A stretch of 13,988 nt of DNA from Microcaldota archaeon (GTDB lineage: Archaea; Micrarchaeota; Micrarchaeia; Micrarchaeales; Micrarchaeaceae). Where the stretch lies: assembly GCA_021819045.1 (NCBI GenBank), contig JAKASM010000004.1, forward strand, positions 1 to 13,988, read 5' to 3'. Below the pieces are notes generated by a model that worked only from the letters and a program-made list of their open reading frames with translations, was not told the DNA's origin and did not search any database. The position numbers and the translations under genes are program-made. Numbering within the stretch: position 1 is the stretch's first letter; every line of letters begins with the position of its first letter. Shown one piece after another: positions 1 through 7,128 of this stretch.

Positions 1-1
1 T

Positions 2-895
2 CCTGAATCCCGATATAAAAAAATAATCATTGGCAATACTCCTATGGTCGAGACAAATGAGAAAGGACTTATGCTAAAGCTCGAGCTGTATAATCCAACA
101 AGATCATTCAAAGATAGGGGCTCAGTTATAGAAGCGGCAAAAGCAAAAGAATACGGATACAAAACATTATCTGTAGCATCGACAGGCAATATGGCATATT
201 CTTTGGCTTACTACTCAAAAATCTACAAAATAAAAGCCCACGTATTCATAAGCAAATCCGCAAGCAAGGACAAAGTACGCAATATAATAAAAACGCACGA
301 TGCGGTATTGCACGAAGTCGATGGAGATTTCTCAAAAGCGCAATCAGAAGCGATCGCTTACGCGAGAGCTACTAAATCATTCCTAGCAGGTGACTATTGC
401 TATAGAAAAGAGGGTCAGAAGACACTTGGATATGAAATTATAATGCAGTGCAAAAATGCCAGCCAAATTATAGTGCCTGTAGGAAATGCAACCCTCATAA
501 GCGGAATATACAAAGCATTATACGAGATGAAGTCTACCGGAAATATAAATAAGCTGCCAAGGTTAATAGCAGTGCAGGCAAGAACGTGTGCGCCGCTGGT
601 TAGGGCCTTCAATACAGGGAAGAAAATAGCCTACGAGAAGCCAAGGACAGCAGCTGATGCAATAGCTGTAGGCATGCCTACATACGGCGAACAAGCTATT
701 CTTGCGCTCAAGAGCACAAAAGGCACGGCTTTGGCAGTTACAGAAAAAGAAATGCACAATATGCAAAAACAATTATACGACACCTATGGAATCCTAGCGG
801 AACTTGCAAGCGCATCTGTAATTGCAGCTTACTACAAGCTCAATCTTGGTAAAAAAGGCAAAACAATTGCAATAATAACTGGAGGAAACGTGTGA
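2..895 (+). CDS. Threonine synthase-family PLP-dependent enzyme, 5' partial
   Basis: Fold-type II PLP enzyme that most resembles threonine synthase (O-phosphohomoserine to threonine). The reading frame is open from base 2 and encodes IIIGNTPMVE ahead of the first ATG (base 44). GNTP(L/M)V is the conserved start of the catalytic core in this family, so the ATG is internal and the gene begins upstream of the window. SFKDRG carries the presumed PLP lysine (codon 110-112). STGNMAYSLAYY matches the phosphate/substrate loop, VGNATLISGIYKAL the second glycine-rich segment, and ITGGNV the C-terminal cofactor loop. NPTRSFKDRG and PRLIAVQARTCAPLVRAF favour threonine synthase over cysteine synthase; a threonine dehydratase-like role is less likely. 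The segment after GNTP is about 285 residues, normal for the core, so the C-terminus looks complete. It ends TGA seven bases before the next gene. Confidence 0.82.
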   Translation, partial: PESRYKKIIIGNTPMVETNEKGLMLKLELYNPTRSFKDRGSVIEAAKAKEYGYKTLSVASTGNMAYSLAYYSKIYKIKAHVFISKSASKDKVRNIIKTHDAVLHEVDGDFSKAQSEAIAYARATKSFLAGDYCYRKEGQKTLGYEIIMQCKNASQIIVPVGNATLISGIYKALYEMKSTGNINKLPRLIAVQARTCAPLVRAFNTGKKIAYEKPRTAADAIAVGMPTYGEQAILALKSTKGTALAVTEKEMHNMQKQLYDTYGILAELASASVIAAYYKLNLGKKGKTIAIITGGNV

Positions 896-902
896 TACAA
901 CT

Positions 903-1490
903 ATGATGGAAGGCAAAGATGGGATACCAGCATGGATAATATGCGAAGACCTACTTGTAAAGGTAAAGACAGAGTTGGCCAATGAGGCAATAATAACTTT
1001 GCAAAAAGAGGTAAAAAATGGCAGAATGAAGGTTAATGGAAAAATTATCTCTCCAAATGAAATCAGCAGCGATGCAGAACGAGACCTTTTTGTAGCGAAT
1101 CAGATTGCACATGAAAGCGATGAGATGCTTAATACATATTCCAACTACATTAATGCAAAGGAAGCAAACATTGAGAAAATCACTCCAGAAGATGTTGAAA
1201 AAATAGAGAATACAAAAAAACTAATGATGGCAATACACGAAATAACTATACTCATGAAGTACAGAAAGTCGGCAGAAGAATGGATCCTAGAGATAGAAGG
1301 AATACCCACTATAGACGACCCTGTCAAATTACTCGCATCCACAATACATGGAAGCGAAGACATCCGGTTTGAAATACTCAGCTTCATGCTTAAGAGAAAA
1401 AGCATAGTGGAAGAAAAAATATTTTCCGATGAAGAGCGAAAAATGATGCTAGATTCTCTCAAAATAGTTGATCCAAGCTACACCGACTGA
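903..1490 (+). CDS. Hypothetical protein, 195 aa, charged and probably helical
   Basis: I do not recognise a family. The 195-residue product is rich in Glu, Lys, Ile and Met, has no hydrophobic stretch long enough for a membrane segment, no signal peptide and a single cysteine near the N-terminus (IICED). Patterns such as ITPEDVEKIENTKKLMMAIH and a basic-acidic C-terminal part (SFMLKRKSIVEEK) suggest a soluble, mainly alpha-helical protein, possibly a small adaptor or regulator; that is inference only. Two tandem ATGs (903 and 906) could start it. It follows the PLP enzyme by seven bases, so the two are probably co-transcribed. A GGAGG at 881-885 lies rather far upstream (17 bases) and also encodes the conserved GG of the preceding enzyme, so its role as a ribosome site is doubtful. 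Its 3' end overlaps the convergent isocitrate dehydrogenase gene by 13 bases. Confidence 0.72.
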   Translation: MMEGKDGIPAWIICEDLLVKVKTELANEAIITLQKEVKNGRMKVNGKIISPNEISSDAERDLFVANQIAHESDEMLNTYSNYINAKEANIEKITPEDVEKIENTKKLMMAIHEITILMKYRKSAEEWILEIEGIPTIDDPVKLLASTIHGSEDIRFEILSFMLKRKSIVEEKIFSDEERKMMLDSLKIVDPSYTD

Positions 1491-2704
1491 CTATTTATTA
1501 TTTCAACCAAGAAATCCGAGAACTCTTTAGTTCCGAGCGGCTCAGTTCCAGTAAGGCGCGCGATATCATTAGTAACCTTCTTCTGCATTATTGCACTTTC
1601 TACTGCCCCCGCAATTAGCTTTGCCGCTTCTGCCCACCCTATATGGATGAGCATAAGTTCGCCTGCCTTCAGCAAACCCATTGGATTGGCGATGTTCTTT
1701 CCCGCATATTTCGGCGCCGTGCCATGAACTGCCTCAAACACACCACCAAAATCTCCAAGATTTGCGCCTCCAAGCACACCAATATTGCCGATAAGCGCTC
1801 CAGCGGCGTCTGATATGTAGTCTCCATCAAGATTTGGAGCAAGTATTATGTCATAACTTTCTGGCCTTGTTATTATCTGCTGGAACAGGTTGTCGGCTAT
1901 CCTGTCATTTATCATTATCTTACCTTGCGGGACTGAACCTCCCATCATGCCTACCTCATCCTCAGTAACGAAAATCCCAGCGAATTCTTTCTTAGCTACG
2001 TCGTAGCACCACTCACGGAATGCTCCTTCAGTGTACTTCATTATATTTCCTTTATGCATTATGGTGACAGATACGCGCTTGTTTGCAATCGCATACTTGA
2101 ATGCCATTCTTGCTATGCGCTCAGTTTTGCTTTTACTCATAGTTTTTATTCCTACTCCGGCATCAGAGTCTATGCTCACACCCAGGTTGTTCTTAAGCAG
2201 TTCTCTTAAGGTATTTGCCTCTTTGCTGTTGTACTGCCACTCTATTCCAGTGTAAAGGTCATCGGTATTCTCTCTGAATACCACCATATCTATCTTCTCC
2301 GGGCTTCTAAGAGGGCTGTCCAATCCTTTGATATATTTGACGGGCCTTATGTTCGCATAGAGGTCTAGGAGGATGCGCATTCGCACATTCAATGATCTAA
2401 AACCCTTACCTACCGGTGTTGTTAGAGGCCCTTTTAGTAAAAACCTATATTCCTTAAGGGCATTTATGGTACTTTCTGGGAATCTATCACCAAACTCTTT
2501 CTCAGCCTGGTCCCCGGCTTGGACCTTCATCCACGCTATCCTCCTTCTGCCAGAATAAGCTTTAGATACCGCTGCATCTATCACTCTTGCAGCGGCGGGA
2601 GTTATCTCCGGGCCTATGCCATCTCCATCCATCATAAGAATTATTGGGTTGTCAGGTACGACAAGCCTCTCCCCATCGAGCGTTATCCTGCTCCCTTCTA
2701 CCAT
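1478..2704 (-). CDS. icd: Isocitrate dehydrogenase, NADP-type
   Basis: Oxidatively decarboxylates isocitrate to 2-oxoglutarate in the TCA cycle (cytoplasmic). At 408 residues it matches the prokaryotic homodimeric family (about 400-420). Visible landmarks: LLKGPLTTPVGKGFRSLNVR with S104, N106 and R110 (E. coli S113 region, isocitrate binding and the site phosphorylated in enterics); R120 and R144; Y151 in DDLYTGIEW; K218 in MHKGNIMKYTEG; metal-binding aspartates in APNLDGDYISDAAGA (D294, D298); and HGTAPKYAG. K332-Y333 equal E. coli K344-Y345 and point to NADP. R383 equals R395, but N379 stands where E. coli has Y391. The related isopropylmalate dehydrogenase is excluded by these motifs. The gene starts at ATG 2704; an in-frame stop lies just upstream. 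It diverges from proS. Confidence 0.95.
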   Translation of the reverse strand: MVEGSRITLDGERLVVPDNPIILMMDGDGIGPEITPAAARVIDAAVSKAYSGRRRIAWMKVQAGDQAEKEFGDRFPESTINALKEYRFLLKGPLTTPVGKGFRSLNVRMRILLDLYANIRPVKYIKGLDSPLRSPEKIDMVVFRENTDDLYTGIEWQYNSKEANTLRELLKNNLGVSIDSDAGVGIKTMSKSKTERIARMAFKYAIANKRVSVTIMHKGNIMKYTEGAFREWCYDVAKKEFAGIFVTEDEVGMMGGSVPQGKIMINDRIADNLFQQIITRPESYDIILAPNLDGDYISDAAGALIGNIGVLGGANLGDFGGVFEAVHGTAPKYAGKNIANPMGLLKAGELMLIHIGWAEAAKLIAGAVESAIMQKKVTNDIARLTGTEPLGTKEFSDFLVEIINSQSV

Positions 2705-2727
2705 GAGATACTTTCATCAATAAAGGG

Positions 2728-2736
2728 TTAAATATG
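2728..2736 (-). promoter_or_regulatory. TATA-like element of icd
   Basis: Read on the minus strand this is CATATTTAA. It is centred about 28 bases before the icd ATG and there is no Shine-Dalgarno sequence in between. That spacing suggests an archaeal core promoter giving a leaderless or near-leaderless transcript. No transcription start data support it. Confidence 0.45.
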
Positions 2737-2851
2737 TTTACAAAGGAATCCGGCCCTGCCAATCAAGTATTTATCAAAGTGATAGGTAAGTGCCACTCAT
2801 TTCTAAGCGTGACTATGTCAAATGCAGCGGCACTACGGGCAGTTACTTAAT

Positions 2852-2860
2852 GAATATAAG
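2852..2860 (+). promoter_or_regulatory. Candidate TATA element of proS
   Basis: GAATATAAG is centred about 34 bases before the proS ATG, which would give a leader of only a few bases. A second AT-rich run, TATAAAATAA at 2871-2880, looks more like a TATA box by sequence but is too close to the ATG to start an mRNA that includes it. I therefore prefer the upstream element, with limited confidence. The rest of the 185-bp gap contains only a weak inverted repeat (2789-2834). Confidence 0.35.
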
Positions 2861-2889
2861 CCTTGGCTTGTATAAAATAACGTGAATCG

Positions 2890-4353
2890 ATGGCAGATAA
2901 GGATGGAAAAGGAAACAAGGATGGCATCAATGTGAAGAAGGCAGAGAACTTCTCCGAATGGTATACTCAAGTAATAAGCAAGTCAGAATTCGTTGACTAT
3001 ACTGCGGTATCCGGAGCCCTGGCTTTTAGACCTGACGGTTACTTCGCATGGGAGACCATACAAAGGGCAATAGATGATATGTTCAAAGCGGAAGGAATAG
3101 TAAATGTATACTTCCCGCTTTTCATACCAGAAAAACTGCTCAATAAAGAGAAGGAACATGTTGAAGGGTTCAATCCAGAGGTTGCATGGGTTACGCATAC
3201 AGGCAGTTCAAAGCTAGACGAACGCCTTGCTGTAAGGCCCACATCAGAGACCATAATGTACGATAGCTATTCAAAGTGGGTTAGGTCTTGGAGGGATCTC
3301 CCATTAAGATACAATCAATGGAATAGCGTAGTGCGCTGGGAATTCAAGCACCCCACCCCGCTGCTTAGGAGCAGGGAATTCCTATGGAACGAAGGTCATA
3401 CCGCTTTTGCAACAAGAGAGGAAGCAGAGGCAGAACGAGATATCATACTCGGAATTTACTTCAAGGTATTGAAAGAATATATGGCACTCCCAGGAATAAT
3501 AGGAAAGAAAAGTGAGTCAGAAAAATTTGCAGGAGCAGAAGCAACCTACAGCATAGAGCACATGCTTCCGGATGGCGCCTCTGTACAAGGTCCGGACTTC
3601 CATAATGATGGTCAAAACTTTGCAAAAGCCTTTGGTATAAAGTTCCTAGACAAAGACGGCAATACGAAATACGTATTCCAAAACACGTTCGGTTTCTCTA
3701 CAAGAGAGCTTGGGGTAATGGTGGCTGTGCATGGAGATGATAAAGGTTTGGTCATGCCTCCAAAACTAGCCCGGATACAGGTAGTCATAATCCCAATATA
3801 CAACAACGAGACCAAAGACACAGTACTTAATTCTGCACGCGGACTCTCAAAGAAAATAGCCCATACCGCAAGAACATTTGTGGACTATAACGATGCGTAT
3901 TCGCCAGGCTGGAAGTTTCATGAGTGGGAGATGAAAGGGGTGCCTCTAAGGATAGAGATAGGTGAACGCGATATAAAGGCAGACAAGGTCATCGTTTATA
4001 GGAGGGACACATATAAGAAGCAGGAAGTAAAGATGCAGGATCTGCCAAAAGAGATAGAAGCGCTGCTAGCTGAAGTACAAGAAAGCCTCTACAATAAGGC
4101 GCTGAAGATGCTTGAGGCAAGCATTCATGAGGTTGATACATATTCTGAACTGAAGAAGATTATCTTCGGAGTGGGTGGATTTGTGCAGGCTCCATGGTGT
4201 GGGTCTGCAAAATGTGAAGCAAAGATAAAAACCGATACAAAGGCAAAGATAACTAACATGCCATTGGATGCACAAGGAAAAGCGAAAGGCAAGAAATGCG
4301 TAGTTTGCAGCGAAGATGCAAAGCACATAGCCAACGTTGCGAAATCCTATTAA
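2890..4353 (+). CDS. proS: Prolyl-tRNA synthetase, archaeal/eukaryotic type
   Basis: Charges tRNA-Pro with proline in the cytoplasm. The 487-residue length is that of the archaeal/eukaryotic-type enzyme, which lacks the bacterial editing insertion. Class II core: VRPTSETIMYDSYSKW (115-130), motif 2 around R149, E151 and R160 (VVRWEFKHPTPLLRSREFLW), and motif 3-like TRELGVMVAVHGDDKGLVMP (271-290). The anticodon-binding domain starts near residue 295 (IQVVIIPIYN). The C-terminal domain has WCGSAKCE and KKCVVC, giving C437, C442, C470 and C473 as a probable zinc site, and the protein ends in tyrosine (SY), as is usual for this subtype. The start is ATG 2890; the first 20 or so residues are a Lys/Gly-rich tail ahead of the conserved EWYTQVISKSEFVDY. 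tRNA-Gln follows 24 bases after the stop. Confidence 0.96.
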   Translation: MADKDGKGNKDGINVKKAENFSEWYTQVISKSEFVDYTAVSGALAFRPDGYFAWETIQRAIDDMFKAEGIVNVYFPLFIPEKLLNKEKEHVEGFNPEVAWVTHTGSSKLDERLAVRPTSETIMYDSYSKWVRSWRDLPLRYNQWNSVVRWEFKHPTPLLRSREFLWNEGHTAFATREEAEAERDIILGIYFKVLKEYMALPGIIGKKSESEKFAGAEATYSIEHMLPDGASVQGPDFHNDGQNFAKAFGIKFLDKDGNTKYVFQNTFGFSTRELGVMVAVHGDDKGLVMPPKLARIQVVIIPIYNNETKDTVLNSARGLSKKIAHTARTFVDYNDAYSPGWKFHEWEMKGVPLRIEIGERDIKADKVIVYRRDTYKKQEVKMQDLPKEIEALLAEVQESLYNKALKMLEASIHEVDTYSELKKIIFGVGGFVQAPWCGSAKCEAKIKTDTKAKITNMPLDAQGKAKGKKCVVCSEDAKHIANVAKSY

Positions 4354-4355
4354 AT
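4348..4355 (+). promoter_or_regulatory. TATA-like box for tRNA-Gln, over the proS stop codon
   Basis: TATTAAAT contains the proS TAA (4351-4353) and is centred 26 bases before the first nucleotide of the tRNA, the canonical archaeal TATA-to-start distance. This suggests that the tRNA has its own promoter besides any read-through from proS. Inferred from sequence and spacing only. Confidence 0.45.
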
Positions 4356-4377
4356 CTGGATTTCTAGTAAATACTGC

Positions 4378-4450
4378 AGCCCCTTCGTCTAGTGGCCAAG
4401 GACCGCGGGCTTTGGACCCGTGTACATCGGTTCGAATCCGATAGGGGCTA
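4378..4450 (+). tRNA. tRNA-Gln (anticodon UUG)
   Basis: A complete cloverleaf of 73 nt can be folded by hand. The acceptor stem AGCCCCT/AGGGGCT has 7 pairs; the D stem is GTCT/GGAC (last pair T-G); the anticodon stem is GCGGG/CCCGT (closing G-T pair) with loop CTTTGGA and anticodon TTG at positions 34-36; the variable loop is GTAC; the T arm is ATCGG-TTCGAAT-CCGAT. Discriminator A at 4450. No CCA is encoded and there is no intron in the anticodon loop. The A1-U72 end pair is what archaeal tRNA-Gln is expected to have when Gln-tRNA is made indirectly by GatDE; whether this organism uses that route cannot be seen here. Confidence 0.95.
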
Positions 4451-4478
4451 ATGATAAAACACCAATATCTAGATACTT

Positions 4479-4509
4479 CCTGATAAACAGAAAATAAGAC
4501 AAGATCAGG
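4479..4509 (+). repeat. Short inverted repeat after tRNA-Gln
   Basis: CCTGAT (4479-4484) and ATCAGG (4504-4509) form a 6-bp stem with a 19-base loop, starting 29 bases after the tRNA. It might mark the tRNA 3' trailer or be chance. There is no T-run typical of an archaeal terminator right after it. Confidence 0.25.
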
Positions 4510-4524
4510 TTATTTAACGAAACT

Positions 4525-4534
4525 GATAAATTTA
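4525..4534 (+). promoter_or_regulatory. Candidate TATA element for the sRNA/transporter transcript
   Basis: GATAAATTTA is centred about 25 bases upstream of the expected 5' end of the C/D box sRNA (around 4552-4554). A start there would produce an RNA beginning with the guide RNA and continuing into the transporter gene. Confidence 0.35.
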
Positions 4535-4551
4535 TGAGAGAATAGAAGGTA

Positions 4552-4606
4552 TTTGTGATGATACGAGGTATTTCTGAACTGTGATGAAAAGAGAGTCTCT
4601 GAAAAG
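4552..4606 (+). ncRNA. C/D box sRNA (2'-O-methylation guide)
   Basis: All four boxes are perfect and correctly ordered: box C GTGATGA (4555-4561), 12-nt guide TACGAGGTATTT, box D' CTGA (4574-4577), 3-nt spacer, box C' GTGATGA (4581-4587), 11-nt guide AAAGAGAGTCT, box D CTGA (4599-4602). A short TTT/AAA end stem can flank boxes C and D. This compact geometry is that of archaeal C/D sRNAs, which bind L7Ae, Nop5 and fibrillarin as two adjacent K-turn units. By the rule that the residue opposite the fifth nucleotide before D/D' is methylated, the predicted targets are AAAUACCUCGUA (fifth base, A) and AGACUCUCUUU (fifth base, U). I could not assign either to a particular rRNA or tRNA. The outer ends are approximate. 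Confidence 0.85.
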
Positions 4607-4609
4607 AGG
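4606..4609 (+). promoter_or_regulatory. Ribosome binding site of the DMT transporter gene
   Basis: GAGG in AAGAGGATTGA-ATG, five bases before the start codon. It begins only four bases after box D of the guide RNA. A TGA in frame at 4612-4614 rules out an earlier start, so this site fixes ATG 4615. Confidence 0.5.
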
Positions 4610-4614
4610 ATTGA

Positions 4615-5475
4615 ATGATACAGTGGTACTATCTAACGCTCATATCATCATCTTTAGTAGGAATTGCTTCGATCCTTGAGAAAAAGGTCTTGAAGAGAGC
4701 GCATGCGCTCTCTTACAGTTCAATAACTACAATACTGATAGCCCTCCTGTCATTCTCATTTGTCCCTTTTCTGAACCTTAATATAAAGCCGATATACTGG
4801 GTAGTGCTCTACGCTATGGGATTTACGTCAGCAATGAGCTACTGGCTAACTGCAAGGGCATATAAACATGCAAATATATCCGTCTCCACCCCTATCCTGA
4901 GCACTACACCACAAATGCTAACTGTGATACTAGGATATCTGCTTCTTGGAGAAGTGCTCAGTTATATACAGTACGCTGGAATAGTGATATTGCTTTCTGC
5001 CACCTTTCTGCTAGTAAGCCACACTATCAAACCTACAACTAAAAAATACGCCAAAAAGTATCCAGCAACACTTGTAGCAATAGTGTTCCTTATGGCAATA
5101 GGTTCGATAATGCTAAAGTTTGTACTTTCAGGAGTTACCATATACACTGCATTGTTCTTATTAGAGATATTTGTAGCATTCAACTTATTCGTAATACTGC
5201 GACATAAGCACGGCAATAAAAACGAGATAAAAAGGAATCTAAATAAGTTTTGGAAACCGATGTTAACGATAGCAATTCTCGCAGTATTATACAGAATTAC
5301 ATACTACGCAGCTACTGCTGAAGCTCCAATCAGCCTGGTCTTCCCATTAAGAAATGTAGTAAACATAATAATGGTTGTAGGATTTGGCGGATTTATATTT
5401 CACGAGAAGGACATAAAAAAGAAGATTGTGCTTTCAGCGGTTATGATCGTAGCTGCATTTATGATTATCATATGA
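4615..5475 (+). CDS. EamA/DMT-family transporter, 10 predicted membrane segments
   Basis: Integral membrane permease of the drug/metabolite transporter superfamily; the substrate cannot be told from sequence. The 286 residues form two repeats of five hydrophobic segments: roughly 3-20, 33-51, 60-80, 90-112 and 117-135, then 149-170, 174-194, 215-233, 240-262 and 268-286. A basic linker (PTTKKYAKKYP, 140-150) lies between them. Each half carries the EamA landmark of a glutamate after a hydrophobic helix (LLLGEVLSYIQYAG at 110-122; GFIFHEKDIKKK at 259-270). Length and topology are usual for the family. No signal peptide is expected. Its leader contains the C/D box sRNA. It is convergent with sufU, with only 17 bases between the two stop codons and no visible T-rich terminator. 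Confidence 0.88.
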   Translation: MIQWYYLTLISSSLVGIASILEKKVLKRAHALSYSSITTILIALLSFSFVPFLNLNIKPIYWVVLYAMGFTSAMSYWLTARAYKHANISVSTPILSTTPQMLTVILGYLLLGEVLSYIQYAGIVILLSATFLLVSHTIKPTTKKYAKKYPATLVAIVFLMAIGSIMLKFVLSGVTIYTALFLLEIFVAFNLFVILRHKHGNKNEIKRNLNKFWKPMLTIAILAVLYRITYYAATAEAPISLVFPLRNVVNIIMVVGFGGFIFHEKDIKKKIVLSAVMIVAAFMIII

Positions 5476-5492
5476 AATTGCCATACAAGATT

Positions 5493-5876
5493 CTAATTAT
5501 GGCTTTTAGTGTATGATTCAATAGCACCTGCAAGGGCTTTGGCGGAAAGAACTGCACAGCTCATCCTTGCAGGCCCCGGGTCCAGACCAAGAATCTCCTT
5601 TATCTTCTCATAGTCTATCTTTTTTGCTTTGCTTATATCAAGCCCTCTCGCAAAATCTGTAAGCATACTCGCAGCAGCCTGGCTTATCGCACACCCCTGC
5701 CCTTCAAATGATATCTGCTCAATTCTATCATTCTCTATTTCTATATAAACCGTTATATCATCTCCGCATACAGGATTTTCATCATGGAATTTAGCGTTAT
5801 ATTTATCGAGTCTGCCTTTATTGTGGGGGTGTTCATAATGTGAAATTATCTCTTCGGCATAAATATCCAAAGGCAT
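5493..5876 (-). CDS. sufU: SufU-type sulfur transfer/scaffold protein
   Basis: IscU/SufU-fold protein that accepts sulfur from the SufS persulfide and passes it to the SufBCD scaffold. The 127 residues contain the three conserved cysteines and the aspartate: C37 and D39 in NPVCGDD, C62 in GQGCAISQAAASMLTD, C107 in ARMSCAVLSAKAL. GCAIS and the Arg before the last Cys (R104) resemble SufU; IscU's GCGSAIASSS and its His next to the last Cys are absent. However, the C62-C107 distance of 45 residues is IscU-like, without the roughly 20-residue insertion of Gram-positive SufU. It is the last gene of the operon; its ATG abuts the sufS stop (TGAATG), implying translational coupling. Placement beside sufS supports the SufU reading. 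Confidence 0.9.
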   Translation of the reverse strand: MPLDIYAEEIISHYEHPHNKGRLDKYNAKFHDENPVCGDDITVYIEIENDRIEQISFEGQGCAISQAAASMLTDFARGLDISKAKKIDYEKIKEILGLDPGPARMSCAVLSAKALAGAIESYTKSHN

Positions 5877-7127
5877 TCATGTCACCTTGAAAACTTTCTT
5901 TGCCGCATATATCGCGTTTATAGCAGAGTCAACATCTGACCTTTCATTGTAAAGATAAAAACTCATCCTAGAAAGCGCCCCAATCCTAAATATTCCTCTT
6001 ACCAGAGGCATAGCGCAATGGTGCCCCGCACGTATGGCTATGCCAAAACTATCAAAAACCGCAGAAACATCATGCGGGTGTATTTTATCAGTTGAAAAGG
6101 ATATCACCCCTCCCCTTTTTTCTATGCTCTCAACAGGATACCCGAATACACTCAATCCTTTCACCTCAGAAAGCCGTTCAATTGCGTACCTAGTAAGGTC
6201 TATTTCATGTTCTCTTATCCTCTCCATCCCGATTCCCTCTAAATAATCTATTGCTGCCCCCAGCCCTATTCCACCTTCTATGTTGGATGTACCTGCCTCA
6301 AACTTCCAAGGCAACTCATTCGGCATGTAAGAGTCAAAATCCACGCTTTTTATCATGTCTCCTCCTCCAAAGAGCGGCTCCATTGATTCAAGGAGCTCAG
6401 TTTTGCCGTATAATGCCCCTATCCCGGTTGGCGCAAGCATCTTGTGTCCAGAAAGAGCAAGAAAATCGCATCCTATCTCGCTTACGTTAACAGGCATATG
6501 CGGCACTGACTGAGCACCATCGATAAGTACAACAGCGCCAGCCTTCTTTGCTAATTTTGTTATTCTTTTAACATCATTTATACTTCCAAGTACATTCGAA
6601 ACATGTGTTAATGCAATTATCTTCGGGGATTTTGCGAGCTGATCTTCGAGACTCCTTTCTGACAATCCGGCCATATCATCGTCAAGTTTTACATAATCAA
6701 GGATCGCACCTTTCTTTTTTGCAAGTATCTGCCAAGGGACTATATTGCTGTGGTGCTCCATCTCAGATATCAGTATGTGGTCCCCTTTTTTAATATTAGA
6801 TGCCCCCCAGGTCAATGCTACCAGATTTATTGCTTCTGTAGCGTTTCTTACATATACTATCTCCTGAAACTTTTTTGCTCCTATGAAACTTGCCAGTTTC
6901 TTCTTCGAATCGATGTACTTTTCAGTAGCCATTTCAGAGATTTTATATATACCTCTATGTATGTTTGCATTATAATTCTCATAATATTCAATAATTGCAT
7001 CTATGACCGACTTAGGCTTTTGAGATGTTGCAGCACTATCAAGATAAATGAGAGGTTTTCCATTCATCTTCTTTTTTAAAATTGGAAAGTCTTTTTTTAT
7101 TTTTGCCACATTAAGTTTTGCGCCCAT
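5877..7127 (-). CDS. sufS: Cysteine desulfurase SufS
   Basis: PLP-dependent group II desulfurase converting L-cysteine to alanine and an enzyme persulfide, the sulfur source for Fe-S assembly. Its 416 residues fit the family. It starts with the usual KIKKDFPIL and GKPLIYLDSAATSQKP. H125 in MEHHSN stacks on PLP, D203 is in LIDGAQSVPH, K229 in SGHKMLAPTGIG is the Schiff-base lysine, and C371 in IRAGHHCAMPL is the catalytic cysteine, followed by SRMSFYLYNERSDVD. The Cys loop is short, as in SufS rather than IscS, which agrees with the need for a SufU partner. The ATG is one base after the sufC stop, and its own stop abuts the sufU ATG. Confidence 0.96.
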   Translation of the reverse strand: MGAKLNVAKIKKDFPILKKKMNGKPLIYLDSAATSQKPKSVIDAIIEYYENYNANIHRGIYKISEMATEKYIDSKKKLASFIGAKKFQEIVYVRNATEAINLVALTWGASNIKKGDHILISEMEHHSNIVPWQILAKKKGAILDYVKLDDDMAGLSERSLEDQLAKSPKIIALTHVSNVLGSINDVKRITKLAKKAGAVVLIDGAQSVPHMPVNVSEIGCDFLALSGHKMLAPTGIGALYGKTELLESMEPLFGGGDMIKSVDFDSYMPNELPWKFEAGTSNIEGGIGLGAAIDYLEGIGMERIREHEIDLTRYAIERLSEVKGLSVFGYPVESIEKRGGVISFSTDKIHPHDVSAVFDSFGIAIRAGHHCAMPLVRGIFRIGALSRMSFYLYNERSDVDSAINAIYAAKKVFKVT

Positions 7128-7128
7128 A

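Noticed and set aside
2714..2720. Box C-like TTGATGA on the minus strand before icd
   Set aside because: No matching D' or C' boxes at the right distances, and it sits between the TATA-like box and the start codon.
2787..2840. Possible structured RNA in the icd-proS gap: AGTGCC/GGCACT arms with an inner TGAC/GTCA hairpin
   Set aside because: Long unpaired stretches, no K-turn or ACA arrangement of an H/ACA RNA, and stems short enough to be chance.
4450..4485. Second C/D box RNA right after tRNA-Gln (ATGATAA ... CTGA)
   Set aside because: Box C is imperfect, spacing is wrong and no internal D'/C' pair is present.
4562..4573. Match of the D' guide to the ACCUCG segment of 23S rRNA domain V
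   Set aside because: Only six consecutive bases pair, too few for a confident target without the organism's own rRNA sequence.
5476..5492. Bidirectional terminator between the transporter and sufU genes
   Set aside because: The 17-base gap has no T-run on either strand and no stem.
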